Shown here: piece after piece, positions 48,345 through 63,888 of the stretch
How the letters are laid out: the number at the start of each line of letters is the position of its first letter
How positions within the stretch are numbered: the first letter of the stretch is position 1
Assembly: GCA_965153355.1 (NCBI GenBank)
Contig: OZ231127.1
Span: 49,352,001-49,416,000, forward strand
DNA: 64,000 nucleotides
Source of the DNA: Flaccisagitta enflata
Taxonomy: Eukaryota > Chaetognatha > Sagittoidea > Aphragmophora
Direction: 5' to 3'
The notes under the pieces: generated by a model
The model's database searches: none
What the model saw: only the letters and a program-made list of their open reading frames with translations
Told to the model about the DNA's origin: nothing
Made by a program: the position numbers and the translations under genes

Positions 48345-48937
48345 ACGAATACTATCTAGGAAATAAATATACGGACACCTAACCATCGTTTTAGCAATTA
48401 AGCTGCAACAACCAATTCAAAAATGAAAGCAGATCAACAAACTATGACAAAATATCTTCCATTCAAGACCAAACAGAGGTCAGTAGCTCAATCCGTTTTC
48501 ATTTGACAGCGTTTTGAAGAAATACTGTCATTTTACCAATATCTTATTTTGAGGTTTTCAGTTCAAATCTGCAAACGACAACATATGTTTAAAAAGCTCT
48601 CAAATATAAAGGGATTGACCAAAATCATTCTGCTTGGCCTTGTTAGATCAAATTTTATGATTGTTGAAAAAATTGAAGGCTGCAGTTAAACATATTGCTT
48701 CCAAATTATCTAATATGAATACCAAACCAAACCGATTAAATGATTTTTTTGGTGCTTGTTGAGAAATTAAGGTTACACTGATTTAGGTTGACAAATCATA
48801 AACCAATCCTATAGAAACTCAAAACAGAAGCACTTCATACATCAAAATACCGTAAGATGACTAGAAATTGATTCATTTGCACATATACCTCATTCAGTGA
48901 GTAATCAGACTAACTTTATGTCCTAGATAGTATTCGT
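48345..48937. mobile_element. Possible MITE, short inverted ends
   Basis: ACGAATACTATCTAGGA at the left is matched by TCCTAGATAGTATTCGT at the right (48921-48937), 17 bp perfect. Inner similarity is weak and no clear target duplication is seen. Confidence 0.55.
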
Positions 48938-49305
48938 CAGTATTTCACTTCTTTAAACCCACACAATGACCCCATGATATGCGTCCATTCTACCATTACC
49001 TATTTTTACTTTTTTTAGCTGTAAAGCGACAGTTTCTTTCGTTCAACTATCTAGTCACTAGAAAGTGCGTGGCCAGCTCAACCTCCCCCTTAACATCTTA
49101 CCCCCAACCACCCCATCTCTAAGTTCTACGACTGTCGTGAATTAGAAAACGTAGACGTTACACTTCTAAAGTGAAAAAAAAGGGGGGGTTGGGGGAAAAA
49201 AGACTTTGAAAGGAAAGAAAGAAATCGGACAAAAGTGTGAGAGGTCAAAGTGTGGATAGACTGTTTGAAAGATGAGAAGTCAAGACATCCGGGGAATCGG
49301 TTACA

Positions 49306-49309
<4 letters not shown>
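48938..49309. other. Unique stretch, no feature seen
   Basis: No gene or repeat array recognised. Confidence 0.5.

Positions 49310-49391
<82 letters not shown>
49310..49391. repeat. (GA)n microsatellite
   Basis: A pure GA run of about 82 bp. Confidence 0.97.
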
Positions 49392-49394
<3 letters not shown>

Positions 49395-49499
49395 CATGTC
49401 CTCGTTTGATGACGAATGGGTGCCTCTGGAAACCTTTGTACAGTTTGGTGTCTACAGGAGGAAAAAAGATGTCTACCTCTCTGCATCCTTCTCCTACCT

Positions 49500-49517
49500 A
49501 CTCTCTCTCCCTCTCTG

Positions 49518-49592
<75 letters not shown>
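49500..49592. repeat. (CT)n / (CTCTGT)n microsatellite
   Basis: CT with CTCTGT and CTGTCTGT blocks. Confidence 0.94.
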
Positions 49593-49595
<3 letters not shown>

Positions 49596-49865
49596 CCCCA
49601 TTTTTTTCTTTCCTATATGATATTCATTGCCTTACTATCAAAGTCATCCATTTCACATGCTCAGAGATGCGTAAGTAAACACACGAACAAGCATTTAAAC
49701 ACCCGTTTCCTCAAGTGGAGTCACAGTGTAATCGTGCACTGACACCCACTCGACTGAGCGCGCTCACACACGTGAGAAAAAACATCTTCTCACACGAAAA
49801 TGGTGACAAAAAAGGAAGATCAGAACCTTTGGCGCTTTGGTCCTCTTGTTTTGATGATGATGACG

Positions 49866-49920
49866 ATGGTGATGGTGATGGTGATGGTGATGGTGATGGT
49901 GATGGTGATGGTGATGGTGA
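49866..49920. repeat. (GGTGAT)n hexanucleotide repeat
   Basis: About nine uninterrupted GGTGAT copies. Confidence 0.96.
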
Positions 49921-50237
49921 TCTTGACTTTTTACTACGGTTCTTCTGTTTTTGTTCATCACATCTTTTTGTTTGTCAGAGCTTTCGACGTCTCCTGTTTT
50001 ATCGTTAATTATTCAGTTTGTTTATAATCTTTTTTTCTTCAATATTGTCATTTGTAATCATTGAGCTTGGTATCCCACGCGTCGTTCACGTTTTCCCATC
50101 CAACCAACTCCTTCCCATCCTGCCTCTCCTTCTCCATCACTGCCACCATCATCACCACGACTTCGTGTGAAAATTATTCTTTATGTCACCCCCTTATAAC
50201 TGCCGATCGCGTCACATTTACATACAAAAGAGACTCT
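49921..50237. other. Unique stretch, no feature seen
   Basis: No gene recognised. Confidence 0.5.
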
Positions 50238-50252
50238 TTATCTCTCTCTCTC

Positions 50253-50286
<34 letters not shown>
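50238..50286. repeat. (CT)n microsatellite
   Basis: A short CT run with one CGTT interruption. Confidence 0.95.
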
Positions 50287-51052
<766 letters not shown>

Positions 51053-51552
51053 TCTTCTTTTCTTCTTTCACTCATTTTTCTGTTTTTCTTTCTTGTTCTA
51101 ACTTTTCCTCCTTGTCTCTGTCCAGTTGTGCATACATGTATGTTTTTGTCTGGCTATTTTTAAGCTTTGCCTCCTTGTATCTGTCCAGTTATGTTTTAGT
51201 CTCACGGTCCGATTGTCTGTCTACATCGGAAAAAGGATGTTTGCTAGTCTAAGCGTCACTGAAAACTGAAAAGGAAAAAAAGAATGGGTGACGTTGAGAC
51301 GAGAACGGAAAGAACGAGATGGAACAGAATGTTTTCTTACTATATTTTTTTTTTCTTTCATCTCTTTCTTTCCCTTATTTCCTTCTCCCTTTTTTTTTTC
51401 TCGTTTTCTCTTTTTATTGGCCCTTTTTTGTTTGAACAGATGCGCAAAGAACGGATTTAAAGGCGAGTTAAGGGTATGGAAGCGTGTAGAAGTCTAAAAA
51501 GAGCAAAAAAAAAAAAGAGCAAAAAAGTTAAACTCACAAAGATGGCGTAACG
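51053..51552. other. T/C-rich unique DNA, no gene
   Basis: A CTCCTTGTCTCTGTCCAGTT-type word occurs at 51108 and 51169 (61 bp apart). No gene. Confidence 0.5.
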
Positions 51553-51700
51553 TTTCGTCGTCGTCGGCGTCGTCGTTGTCGGCGGCGGCGGCGGCGGCGG
51601 CGGCTTCGACGTCGTCGTTGTCGTCGTCGTCGTTGTCGTCGTCGTTGTCGTCGTTGTCGGCGTTGTCGTCGGCGGCGTCATTGTCGTCGAAATCCGCGTC
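51553..51700. repeat. (GTC)n/(GCG)n GC-rich triplet array
   Basis: TCG/TCGGCG/GCG triplets, strikingly GC-rich for this window. All three frames on each strand give low-complexity peptides (Ala/Asp, Ser, Thr/Pro). Confidence 0.9.
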
Positions 51701-51887
51701 GGCGATGACAATGATGACAGAGAACAACGAGTTGACAAGACAAAAGAGAAGAAAGAAAAACAGGAAAAAGATTTGAGGAAATGAGTTTCTTTTTTTTTTT
51801 TTTCTTTTCTTTACTATCTTTTTTCATCTTTCCCGTCACATTGAAGAGGAGAAAATAACTTCCAGAGTTTATTCTTTGAATTTCCTT

Positions 51888-51923
<36 letters not shown>

Positions 51924-52122
51924 GTTGCTTCCGGTTCTCACGAATCACCGAGACAAAATCGGCATTTACAAGGGAGTTCTTTTAAAGATACATATCCTCA
52001 TATCACGAGCTCATGACCAACGGTTGGTCCTTTCAATCTGTTTGTTGTTCATACAAAATTTAAGTTCATGAAATCCGAGGCTCCTCCAACGGCAAGCACC
52101 AGGAAAGCAGCACCAACACATA
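51701..52122. other. Unique DNA with short CT run
   Basis: A (CT)n run of about 27 bp at 51894-51920. No gene. Confidence 0.5.
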
Positions 52123-52692
52123 CAGTAGATGTCGTCTAGACGTGGAAATACGAGGGAATTCATATCTGGAAGACAAATGATATTTGGGATATTAACTAAC
52201 AAAAAGATGGTTTATTGACATTGGGTGTTGGTTTTTATGGAAATACATTTCCATGTATTTCCGCGAAAAATATCAATATTTTTATTTTTTTATTTTTTTT
52301 TTTTGAGAGAAGATTGCTTAAAAACAAATTTGCCACAACTTTCCCACAGTATATTATGTAAGAATATCGTTTGTTTAGCGGTTGCAAGGAAGCGTTTCTA
52401 TGTGTGACAACTCTGTGATGCTCTCTGGCAACCGCCAAACGAGCTATATTCTTACAAAACATACTGTGGGAAAGTTGTAGTGAATTCTATTTTACGCAAT
52501 GTTCCCTCAAAAAATTTCTTGAAATATTGATATTTCAGCGCGAATATATGAAAATGTGTTTCCATAGCAACCAACACCCATTGTCAGTGAAGCCTTCTTT
52601 AATCAATTCATATTCCAAATATCAGTCTCCTAAATCTTTTTGTTTTCTAACTATGAATTGCCCCGTATTTAAAGTCTAGACGACACCTACTG
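52123..52692. mobile_element. Foldback MITE, CAGTAG termini, TA flanks
   Basis: CAGTAGATGTCGTCTAGAC at the left is matched by GTCTAGACGACACCTACTG ending at 52692. TA lies on both sides (52121-52122, 52693-52694). A second inverted pair, GGGTGTTGGTT..ATGGAAA, starts near 52221 and 52555. The centre (about 52330-52460) is also palindromic: CTTTCCCACAGTAT against ATACTGTGGGAAAG. Confidence 0.88.
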
Positions 52693-53793
52693 TAACATTC
52701 ATTTCTGGAGGTTGTTTTCAAAGCTTTTTCCGGTGCCTTTACTAAACGATAACAAAGCATTTATTGGCAAATTGATGTTTGACTATTCAGCAGCGGAAGT
52801 TACATCGATGGAAATTCTACAAATAGCATAGAGGCACGACGAATCCATTAATATCTATGAATACATTATTTTAAGTTACTTGATCTACATTTAGCGAAAT
52901 CGATTCCTGTATTTCCGTCGGAATTATTAATCGGTTTTTCTTTTTCTAGAAATACATTGACAAAAAAGATATTCGCTGACGTATGGAATTAAAAAAAGAT
53001 AATCATTTTCATTTCATTATGAAAGAATTTCATACAAATACGAGAAGAAAGAACATACAAATCACTCGATGTTGCATAATCGATATACATGCAAATGTCG
53101 CATGAATGTCGTTGAAATGCGATCGTAACTCATTCCACATTTTTACGAGTTACAAATACGAGAAATTGTACAAACAGATGATGACGCCGACGATAATGAA
53201 TATCGACATATGAATCTAAATTGTCTTTTGATCTTTTGTCTGAATCTAAATTGTCTTTTTAAGTTAGATCTAAACTACATTCGAACTTCAAGCGGCAACT
53301 CGCCAGAAATCGTTTGCCAATTTACTCTTCTGACGTCGCCTATGCCGTTCAGTCTCTGACGACTACGTTGGTTTACACGGAAATGCCCTAATCATTAAAT
53401 ACTACTTGCAATTGTCGCGTAATTCTTAAGGAAGTAAACAACGAACATTCATTAGCAGATTTATGATTCTGACGTCAACCATTAACCGTTACATCTAAGT
53501 CCGTGATAGCGAGAAGGTTGACGGCCTCATCGTTGCACTATGTACTTTTTACACCATCGCGATTGTAATTTTTTTTCCCCTAAGCGCAAAACAAGGGGGG
53601 GGGGGTAAAAATGCGAGGTATATTCATGGTGTAATTCGACGTATCAACGTATAGTTCGTTGTTTTTGACGTCATGGATGCGTCATCAATAGCTACAAGTA
53701 ATTGATTCAGCGAGCAATGAGCATCAATGAAGCGTGTAGCTACTTACTCCTTCTCTTCTCTTCTCTTCTCTTCCTTATTCCAAACCTCCCATG

Positions 53794-53797
<4 letters not shown>
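52693..53797. other. Unique AT-rich stretch, no gene recognised
   Basis: 53215-53265 has a duplicated GAATCTAAATTGTCTTTT word. 53593-53606 is a G-run. 53747-53774 is (TCTTC)n. No long open frame. Confidence 0.5.

Positions 53798-53869
<72 letters not shown>
53798..53869. repeat. (GA)n microsatellite
   Basis: A pure GA run of about 70 bp. Confidence 0.97.
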
Positions 53870-53872
<3 letters not shown>

Positions 53873-54478
53873 AAGTGATCAAGTTATGATCAATCGATGA
53901 CTTCACGCTTCATTGATTAACCGCTCTGACTCTCTCTCAGTCTCACCGTGGTTCTCTCTTCCCCTTTCAGAGAGTGTGCTCTCTAGTCTTTACCGTTTGC
54001 ATACGTTTGCCTTGATCCACTCGAAGCCATAGACTCCTCCCCTTTTCACTGCTTTCTTCATCATCACGGACCTCCCTTCCTTACTCCTGAAGTAGGAGTC
54101 AAGAACCGGACTACCCACCCCTTCTCCTTTTACGCACCATCTTTGCATTCAACTCATATCCATCTTTCTCACTCCTGAATCCCCACGGACAGCGACGCAG
54201 TTTTCCCAGTAGTCACATATCTAAACCTATAACCATTGAATAAGCCCCTGTTTTTTCACTATAACCGGCTCATAATTCACGCGGTGCATCCCTCGCGGGT
54301 TATAGATCATCCCTTTTTACTCCCCTAGATGAACAAAAAAACCCGCTCTCTTCACAAATCTTTTTTGAGCAGCAGCCGCTACTTAGACCTGATTATAACT
54401 AAGCTAATATGGGATATAGGATAAACATTAAACAACCACCATATTTCGGTGACGTTCGCAATGACAATCTGTGTCTTT
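53870..54478. other. Unique stretch, no feature seen
   Basis: No gene recognised. Confidence 0.5.
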
Positions 54479-54605
54479 TGTTTTTATGTGTTTTTAAGCG
54501 GGTAATGTTTTAGGGTTAGGGGTGGGGTTAGGGTTAGGGATGGGGTGGGTTTTAGGGTTAAGGATAGAGTAGGGATTAGGGATAGGGTGAGGGTTAGGTG
54601 TGGGT
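54479..54605. repeat. Telomere-like degenerate G-rich repeat with leader, copy 2
   Basis: GTTTTTATGTGTTTTTAAGCGGGTAATG leads into TTAGGGTTAGGGGTGGGG and further GGGTTAGGGATAGGG words. The leader matches 42904-42940. Confidence 0.75.
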
Positions 54606-55372
<767 letters not shown>

Positions 55373-55872
55373 AATAGATAGAGAGGGAGACACAGAGTGA
55401 GAGACAGCGAGACAGTGATAGACATGTAAACAGACAGAGAGACAGTTTAACAGACAGACGGACAGACATACGGACAAACTTACATTGACTGTAAGCCTGA
55501 GGCAAATAGAAGAGAACAAATGATGAAGTTTAACAAAAAAAAACAAAAAACAAGGAAAACGACAGAATCAGAGATAGAGTAAAAAGATAGCACAAGACAG
55601 GCAAATAGAGTTTAACTGACTTACGAGCCCAATGAGTCTAACGAGACAAGCATGTTTACGATGAGCGGACCAATGAGTTTGTAATGATAAACGCGAGAGG
55701 GACTGAGAAATATGAATTAGAATTAAAGAGAAAAGAGAGGAGGAGGAGGAGAGACCAGAGGAAAACGGAGATTGACCGCTTTACTATCGTTAAGCCTCTC
55801 TGTTTCTAATGTTTATCGCCGGTTAGTTTTCTAGCTTTTATCTCTCTTCTTTTCTTTATTACTGTTTCTTCA
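55373..55872. other. Purine-rich unique DNA, no gene
   Basis: Loose GACA words then unique DNA. Confidence 0.5.
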
Positions 55873-55885
55873 TCTCTCTCTCTCT

Positions 55886-55940
<55 letters not shown>
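55873..55940. repeat. (CT)n microsatellite
   Basis: A CT run with one TTTAT break. Confidence 0.96.
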
Positions 55941-55943
<3 letters not shown>

Positions 55944-56010
55944 ATCATTTGCGTTCGTTTCCCCCTGAAAGTCAGTTAAATCCCCATTTCAACTACCATC
56001 ACAGTGTATA

Positions 56011-56180
56011 AAGAAGAAGAAGAAGACGAAGAAGAAGAAGAAGAAGAAGAAGAAGAAGAAGAAGAAGAAGAAGAAGAAGAAGAAGAAGAAGAAGAAGAAG
56101 AAGAAGAAGAAGAAGAAGAGGGAACAAAAAAGGAGTGTGCATTACTAGGAGATGAGGAGAAAAATAAAATGAACAAACAA

Positions 56181-56267
<87 letters not shown>
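56011..56267. repeat. (GAA)n then (CAA)n
   Basis: GAA 56011-56120, a 60-bp linker, then CAA 56182-56267. One plus-strand frame joins both as Glu-rich then Gln-rich, which is compositional. Confidence 0.95.
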
Positions 56268-56876
56268 AAACAATAATAATGATAACAACAACAGCAAAGA
56301 GCAAGGATCTAGCGTTTAATTTGTTTGTGGTAATGTCCCCTTTGTGAATCCACGCCCGCGCTCATTATTTCATCATCTTCCCCCATTAACTCGCCGCGCG
56401 GCCACCACGTTGAAGCTGTGAGCCTGCATTTCATTCGTGGCGAACGTGCTGTTGAGATAGCAGGGCCAGACTGCAGGGGAGATGAATTGAGTAAGCAGAA
56501 AAAAAGTGTTCAAACGTGCAAACCGAGGGAATCAGGAAAACATAGAATGAAAGTAGAATCTCATTGCAGAAGGCTTCAGATCATTTGAAATTAGCTTTTT
56601 TTATTTTTGACAGATTAATAAAAAATTTTTAACAAAAAAAAACCTGGATTAAAAAAAAAACAGAGGTATTTTTGTTTTAAGCTGTATTGAATTCAACAGA
56701 TACAAGTTTGTTTTTATTAAGATTTTGACATTTTAAGGAATGATCATGAATTATTGTAGATGCACTTTTAGGCTTTACGCCATAGAATTATAAGATATGT
56801 GCCTTACACGGCCACGGCACACTAATTGTGACGTTAGACACTCGTAGCCCAACTTCTTATCATGAAAGTCGTTTTC
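56268..56876. other. Unique stretch, no feature seen
   Basis: AT-rich, no gene recognised. Confidence 0.5.
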
Positions 56877-57044
56877 AATCGCAAGCTCACGATTCTAAAC
56901 CCCCCACTATGTCGTCCGTCCGTCAGTCCGTCCGTCTGTCGATAACACTTTACATTTTCGGCGTTAATGAGCTTTTTGGTGTCAAATGCTTCTGTGACCT
57001 CTATTACTGTCTGTGCCCTCCCGAACACTGGGGAATCGGCTTTG
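56877..57044 (+). mobile_element. GTCN element, subtype A, degenerate
   Basis: AATCGCAAGCTCACGATTCTAAACCCC at the 5' end, GTCCGTCCGTCAGTCC core, AACACTTTACATTTTCGGCG. The 3' end is eroded to GGCTTTG. Confidence 0.7.
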
Positions 57045-57137
57045 TTTATAAACATCAAATATCTTAATGATAGTTACTGTAAAGTTATTTCTTCCATGAA
57101 TCGACGTTGAGTGCCAAGTGTTTTCTTTCTTCTTTTT

Positions 57138-57402
57138 AGTTGAGGACACGCAGTTCTATAAGAGGCTTTGTCCGTCCGTCCGTCCGTCCGTCCGTCCGTC
57201 CGTCCGTCCGTCCGTCCGTCCGTCCGTCCGTCCGTCCGTCCGTCCGTCCGTCCGTCGGAGGTCATCGAGTTGAAAAGTGGGAAAACGAGCGTTTTCGATA
57301 CTTTTTGTGTATGTTTGGGTGTTGGGGGTGGGTTGTGGTGTGGAGGGGGTTTGATGCCCCTGCCCACCCGTCCGCAACGATATTGTGACCCCGCGTCACT
57401 TG
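57138..57402 (+). mobile_element. GTCN element, subtype D, with expanded (CCGT)n
   Basis: AGTTGAGGACACGCAGTTC after TTCTTTTT, CTATAAGAGGCTTTGTCC, then about 84 bp of pure CCGT (57172-57256). GGGTGTTGGGGGTGGG and CCCCTGCCCACCC follow, with 3' arm GTCCGCAAC (57370-57378; one mismatch to the 5' arm). The hairpin GTGAC-CCCGC-GTCAC (57385-57399) precedes TTG and T5. Confidence 0.9.
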
Positions 57403-57904
57403 TTTTTCTAGAGATCGGTTGCCTTTTCTTGGCGGGTCTCTTGCGACTCGCTCACTTGGGGAATCCTAAATCCATGACTCAATGGCTTCAGAGCGCTTGT
57501 ACAATGAACATCTTTTCTTTCTTTTACTTTTTGCTGTCTTCTTTCTCTGTCTCCTTTTGATATCCTTGTGGCGTTCTTATTCATTTTCAAAGTTGTTCTT
57601 ACTGCGTTCTGTTTCGCGATGTTTCTTTTATTTCACTTACTAAAGTCTCTCTTTTTTCATACGTCTCTCTATATCTAACTATTCACCAAAAAATGATGTT
57701 CAGAAGCTACAATCTAGAAATGGAAGCCTTTTACTCTTTTCTGCCTGTGGCTCTGCCTGTCTCTCCCCGCCATTTCTAATCTTTTCACTGTCTTTTTCGT
57801 CAATACAACAGACAAAAAAAGACATTTAGCGATTAACTTGTCACAACATCAACAACGTTTTTATAAAGACAATCTCGACTTCTTTTAAAGAAGCGCCAAG
57901 AACA
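57403..57904. other. Unique stretch, no feature seen
   Basis: No gene recognised. Confidence 0.5.
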
Positions 57905-58330
57905 ACAACGGCGACAAAAAAAAACAACTATGACAAGGACAACAACGACGATGACAAGGACATAAACAGCGTTGACAAAAATCAACGATGACAAGGTTAA
58001 CAACGACGACGACAAGGACATGAACAGCGACAACAAAAAACATTGATGACAAGGACAACAACAACGATGACAAGGATATAAAGAGTAGCGACAAAAATCA
58101 ATGTTGACAAGGAAAATAATGACGAGGACGAGGACATACAGAGCGGCGACTAAAATCAATGAAGATAAGGACAACATCGACGATGACAAAGAGATGAACA
58201 GCGGCGACAAAAAACCGACGATGACAAGGACAACGACTACAATGACAACTGTGGAGACTGAGGTGACAAGGACAACAACGACAATGACAAGAGCATAAAC
58301 AGCGGCGACTATGGCGACTGCGGTGACACA
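57905..58330. repeat. Diverged ~57-60 bp minisatellite (GACAAGGACAACAACGACG type)
   Basis: About seven units, each with GGCGACAAAAATCAACGATGACAAGG followed by GACAACAACGACGATGAC-like sequence. The 178-codon minus-strand frame is the translation of the repeat (Val/Ile/Leu-rich) and is probably not a gene. Confidence 0.8.
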
Positions 58331-58423
58331 AGACGGGAAAACTCTCTTGTTGTCAGTATCGGCTTTCAATTAGTACAACAAAAGCAAACCGTCTTTTTGA
58401 TCTCTCCACTTCACTCTACTCTC

Positions 58424-59226
<803 letters not shown>

Positions 59227-59269
59227 GTCTTTTTTTTTCCTGTTTTTTTTTTTTTTTTTTTTTTTTTTT
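59227..59269. repeat. T-run
   Basis: Nearly pure T broken by CCTG. Confidence 0.95.
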
Positions 59270-59930
59270 GCCTATTTTTAGATCATTGGCATACTTGATA
59301 ACCGATAAGCTCTCGGAAGTCCGTTATTTGCCTATACCTACCTGCGGTGTCAGGTTTGTCGGAATTTACGTAATCGACAGAAAAAGGAGATGACATTCAT
59401 TGATAACTCACCGACAGAACATTGAAGTTGAATACTTCTGAATCCCTCAATTTCAATGTGAAGGGTCTGATTCAGAAATCGCTTCCGCATAAATTCAACT
59501 TTCCATTTCTGTCTCAATTCTTTCAAAAAAATAAAAAAAAATTTTCATGAAAAAGAAATTTTACAGAGGTTCCTTCCACTATTTTATTTTGGTAATGAAT
59601 CTTCAGAATAATTCTTTTTCGCTCCATGATAAGGGGACCGGGAGGTAACGTGCTTTTGTTGTATTTGTTAAGTTACTACTTCAATCTCGATAAGCACGCG
59701 TGTCGGCAAGTGAAAGCGCGATCAAAGACGCCCCAACCGACGGATATGACCTCTTATATAGTTGCAAGAGATGATGTGCACGTGGAAAGCAAAAGCGTAT
59801 CTGTCATATTATGAAATCCATTCGGTTTTGTTGTCATGACCGGAAGCTATTTATTCTCTCACGTTTCACGTCTAATCTTTTTCAATGGAAAAAGAACTAA
59901 AATATGGGGAACGTCCTCAAAAAACCACTG
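59270..59930. other. Unique DNA with element fragment
   Basis: 59727-59775, read on the minus strand, resembles the 5' end of a subtype C element (GCAACTATATAAGAGGTCATATCCGTCGG). No gene. Confidence 0.45.
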
Positions 59931-60339
<409 letters not shown>

Positions 60340-60660
60340 TCTCTTCTTCTTCTTCTTCTTCTTCTTCTTCTGCTTCTTCTTTTTCTTCTTCTTCTTCTTC
60401 TTCTTCTTCTTCTTCTTCTTCTTCTTCTTCTTCTTCTTCCTCTTCTGCTTCTTCTTCAGTTCTTTTTTTCTTCCTCTTCTTCTTCTTCCACTAATTCTTC
60501 TTCTGCTTCGTCTCCTTCTTCTTCTTCTTCTTCTTCTTCTTCTTCTTCTTCTTCTTCTTCTTCTTCTTCTTCTTCTTCTTCTTCTTCTTCTGTTGCTTCT
60601 TCTGCTTCTTCTTCTTCTTCTCCTTCTTTTCGTTTTCTTCTTCTTCCTCTTACTCTTCCT
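60340..60660. repeat. (CTT)n microsatellite
   Basis: About 320 bp of CTT with GCTT and CCTCTT breaks. Confidence 0.96.
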
Positions 60661-61160
<500 letters not shown>

Positions 61161-61361
61161 AAAGGAATTGTTGTGCAAGTGTATGCCTGCACGCTTTAAA
61201 TGTGTGACGCTGTGAGTCAGCTTTTCAATTTCAATTTCAAAGATGAAAATGGACTCGTGGATCCTCGATAAAAACATGATTTACATCTGGGCTAGCTCGT
61301 TATGAAAATCGTTAGAAACTGTCGTAAAATCAAACAGAAAGAAAGAGGGTAACAAACAGGA

Positions 61362-61919
<558 letters not shown>

Positions 61920-62008
61920 TGAGAAGAAGGAAAAAAGCAAATTGCTGCTCTGGAAGTTGTAGCCGAGAAATATCTTTCTCAAGATGGGAAGCGGCAAGCC
62001 TTTTCTCT

Positions 62009-62085
62009 GCCGCCGCCGCCATCACCACAACCACCACCACCTCCACCACCACCACCACCACCACCACCACCACCACCACCACCAC

Positions 62086-62117
<32 letters not shown>
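62009..62117. repeat. (CCA)n/(CCG)n triplet array
   Basis: GCCGCC, then CCACCA, then GCCGCC. Confidence 0.95.
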
Positions 62118-62118
<1 letters not shown>

Positions 62119-62528
62119 CGTCACCTTACACTGGGCTGAATTCACCATCAAGCAGGACTAACCAGCCAAAACCACCAATCACCACCCAGACATCCTACTC
62201 CCCAGTCCCCACCACCGCCAAAACTGCGGCCGCAACTAGCATAGCCACCACCAATATCGTTACAGCTGTTGCATTCACCAACATTTACCCAATAACCATT
62301 TTGCAACAACAGTCGCGCAATGGCACACTAGCCCTGTAGCCCACTCGCACTCTCACAACTTTTGTGCTTCATCAGAGAATTGTGAGAATTGTGAGTTTGT
62401 GGCATCATCACCGAACCATTGGTAAATCTGGAAATTGAATTGGCGGTGGTAAAAGCGGAAGAGGTCTTTTTTTTTTTTAAAGACCTCCAGGCGCGTATAA
62501 TACGGGCGGCTGGCTTTGGCGCTTACAA
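62118..62528. other. Unique, CCA-rich at its start
   Basis: Loose CCACC words to about 62280. No gene. Confidence 0.45.
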
Positions 62529-62591
62529 CCAATTGTCTACGCTTGGCGGCCTTCGTGTTGCCGCCAAAGCGCCTAAGCGCAAAGACAATGG
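62529..62591. other. Strong GC-rich hairpin
   Basis: TTGGCGGC (62543-62550) and GCCGCCAA (62560-62567) form a perfect stem with a 9-base loop. CCAATTGTCT (62529) and AGACAATGG (62583) extend it with a bulge. The surrounding ~120 bp are unusually GC-rich. It may be an RNA hairpin or a transposon end. Confidence 0.65.
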
Positions 62592-62879
62592 CCTCGCGGA
62601 CACGTTTGTGCTCGGCTCATGGTGTTTTCAACTTGCCTTGGGTTTGTCCGTACGTGAGATTGTTTATTGATTTTAAGATAAAGATAAAGATCAAGGTAAT
62701 CGATATCTCTGCAAATGGGTAACTATCATTTGGACTAACTTTTCTTGCTTCCTCCCAAGACCCTCCTACATTGGCCCCCTTTGGCTTACCTTTCTTTCTT
62801 TTTTTTTTTAGTTTAATCGGCACATAAGCTTATATCTATCTGTATCTGTTCAAATAATTTCTCAACGCGACTGCGGACA

Positions 62880-62882
<3 letters not shown>
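62592..62882. other. Unique stretch, no feature seen
   Basis: No gene recognised. Confidence 0.5.

Positions 62883-62931
<49 letters not shown>
62883..62931. repeat. (CT)n microsatellite
   Basis: A short pure CT run. Confidence 0.96.
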
Positions 62932-62933
<2 letters not shown>

Positions 62934-63088
62934 CGTTTCTTGCGTTTTCCATGGGCCACGGGAAAGGCCGCGCGGAAACCAATGAAACTGGGAAAAGTTA
63001 CAGCCAGAAAATGGAGGAAAGGTTTTTCGCCAACTGCACGGGTGAGCAACTTTATAGGCGAATGAACGAGCAGACAGACGAACGGCGC

Positions 63089-63095
<7 letters not shown>

Positions 63096-63180
<85 letters not shown>
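63096..63180. repeat. (GA)n microsatellite
   Basis: About 85 bp, followed by GACAGATAGACAGAC words. Confidence 0.97.
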
Positions 63181-63187
<7 letters not shown>

Positions 63188-63296
63188 GAAGATGGAAGAC
63201 CGACAGATAGACAGACATACAGACAAAAAGACGGACAGACAAATAGACTTTCTGATAAAAGCAAATAGATTTGAGTACTATATCACAGTCAATCAT

Positions 63297-63336
63297 AAAG
63301 TAGGGGTTGAGTAGTAATGTTGTCCAAGATTCATAG
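63297..63336 (+). repeat. Structured dispersed repeat R1, 3' fragment
   Basis: AAAGTAGGGGTTGAGTAGTAATG and TTGTCC match the 3' third of 5921-6023. The hairpin part is absent. Confidence 0.7.
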
Positions 63337-63550
63337 GGAGAGACAGAAAGATACGGGGGAAATTTTTTTTGAACTTGAATGAACAGACAGACAGATAGCC
63401 ATTCAGATATTCAGACAGGTAAAGAGACAAAGACATACCAACATGTAGAGAGGGCATGTCAATGGGGTCAACGGTCGTTAAACATACCCCCTCTTTTCAC
63501 GAGGGAACCTAGACGTAGAAAATAGAAATGATGAGAGGTGAAAACAAGTC

Positions 63551-63671
<121 letters not shown>

Positions 63672-63888
63672 TCAAACAGATGAAGAGAAATAGCGCTCTT
63701 TTGGAATTTTCCAGTTGTCTGACGATGCTTATTTGTGCAATGCTTGGGATGCAAAATAAGAGGCAGAACCGTGGCACTGGCAGATGGCATACTCTGGCAG
63801 TCAGCAAATGCAAATCGCAGCTTTTGCAATAAATCTCGCTTAGAAAAAATGAAAACTGTACTGTTTGCACCTGCATCAATACTTGAAA

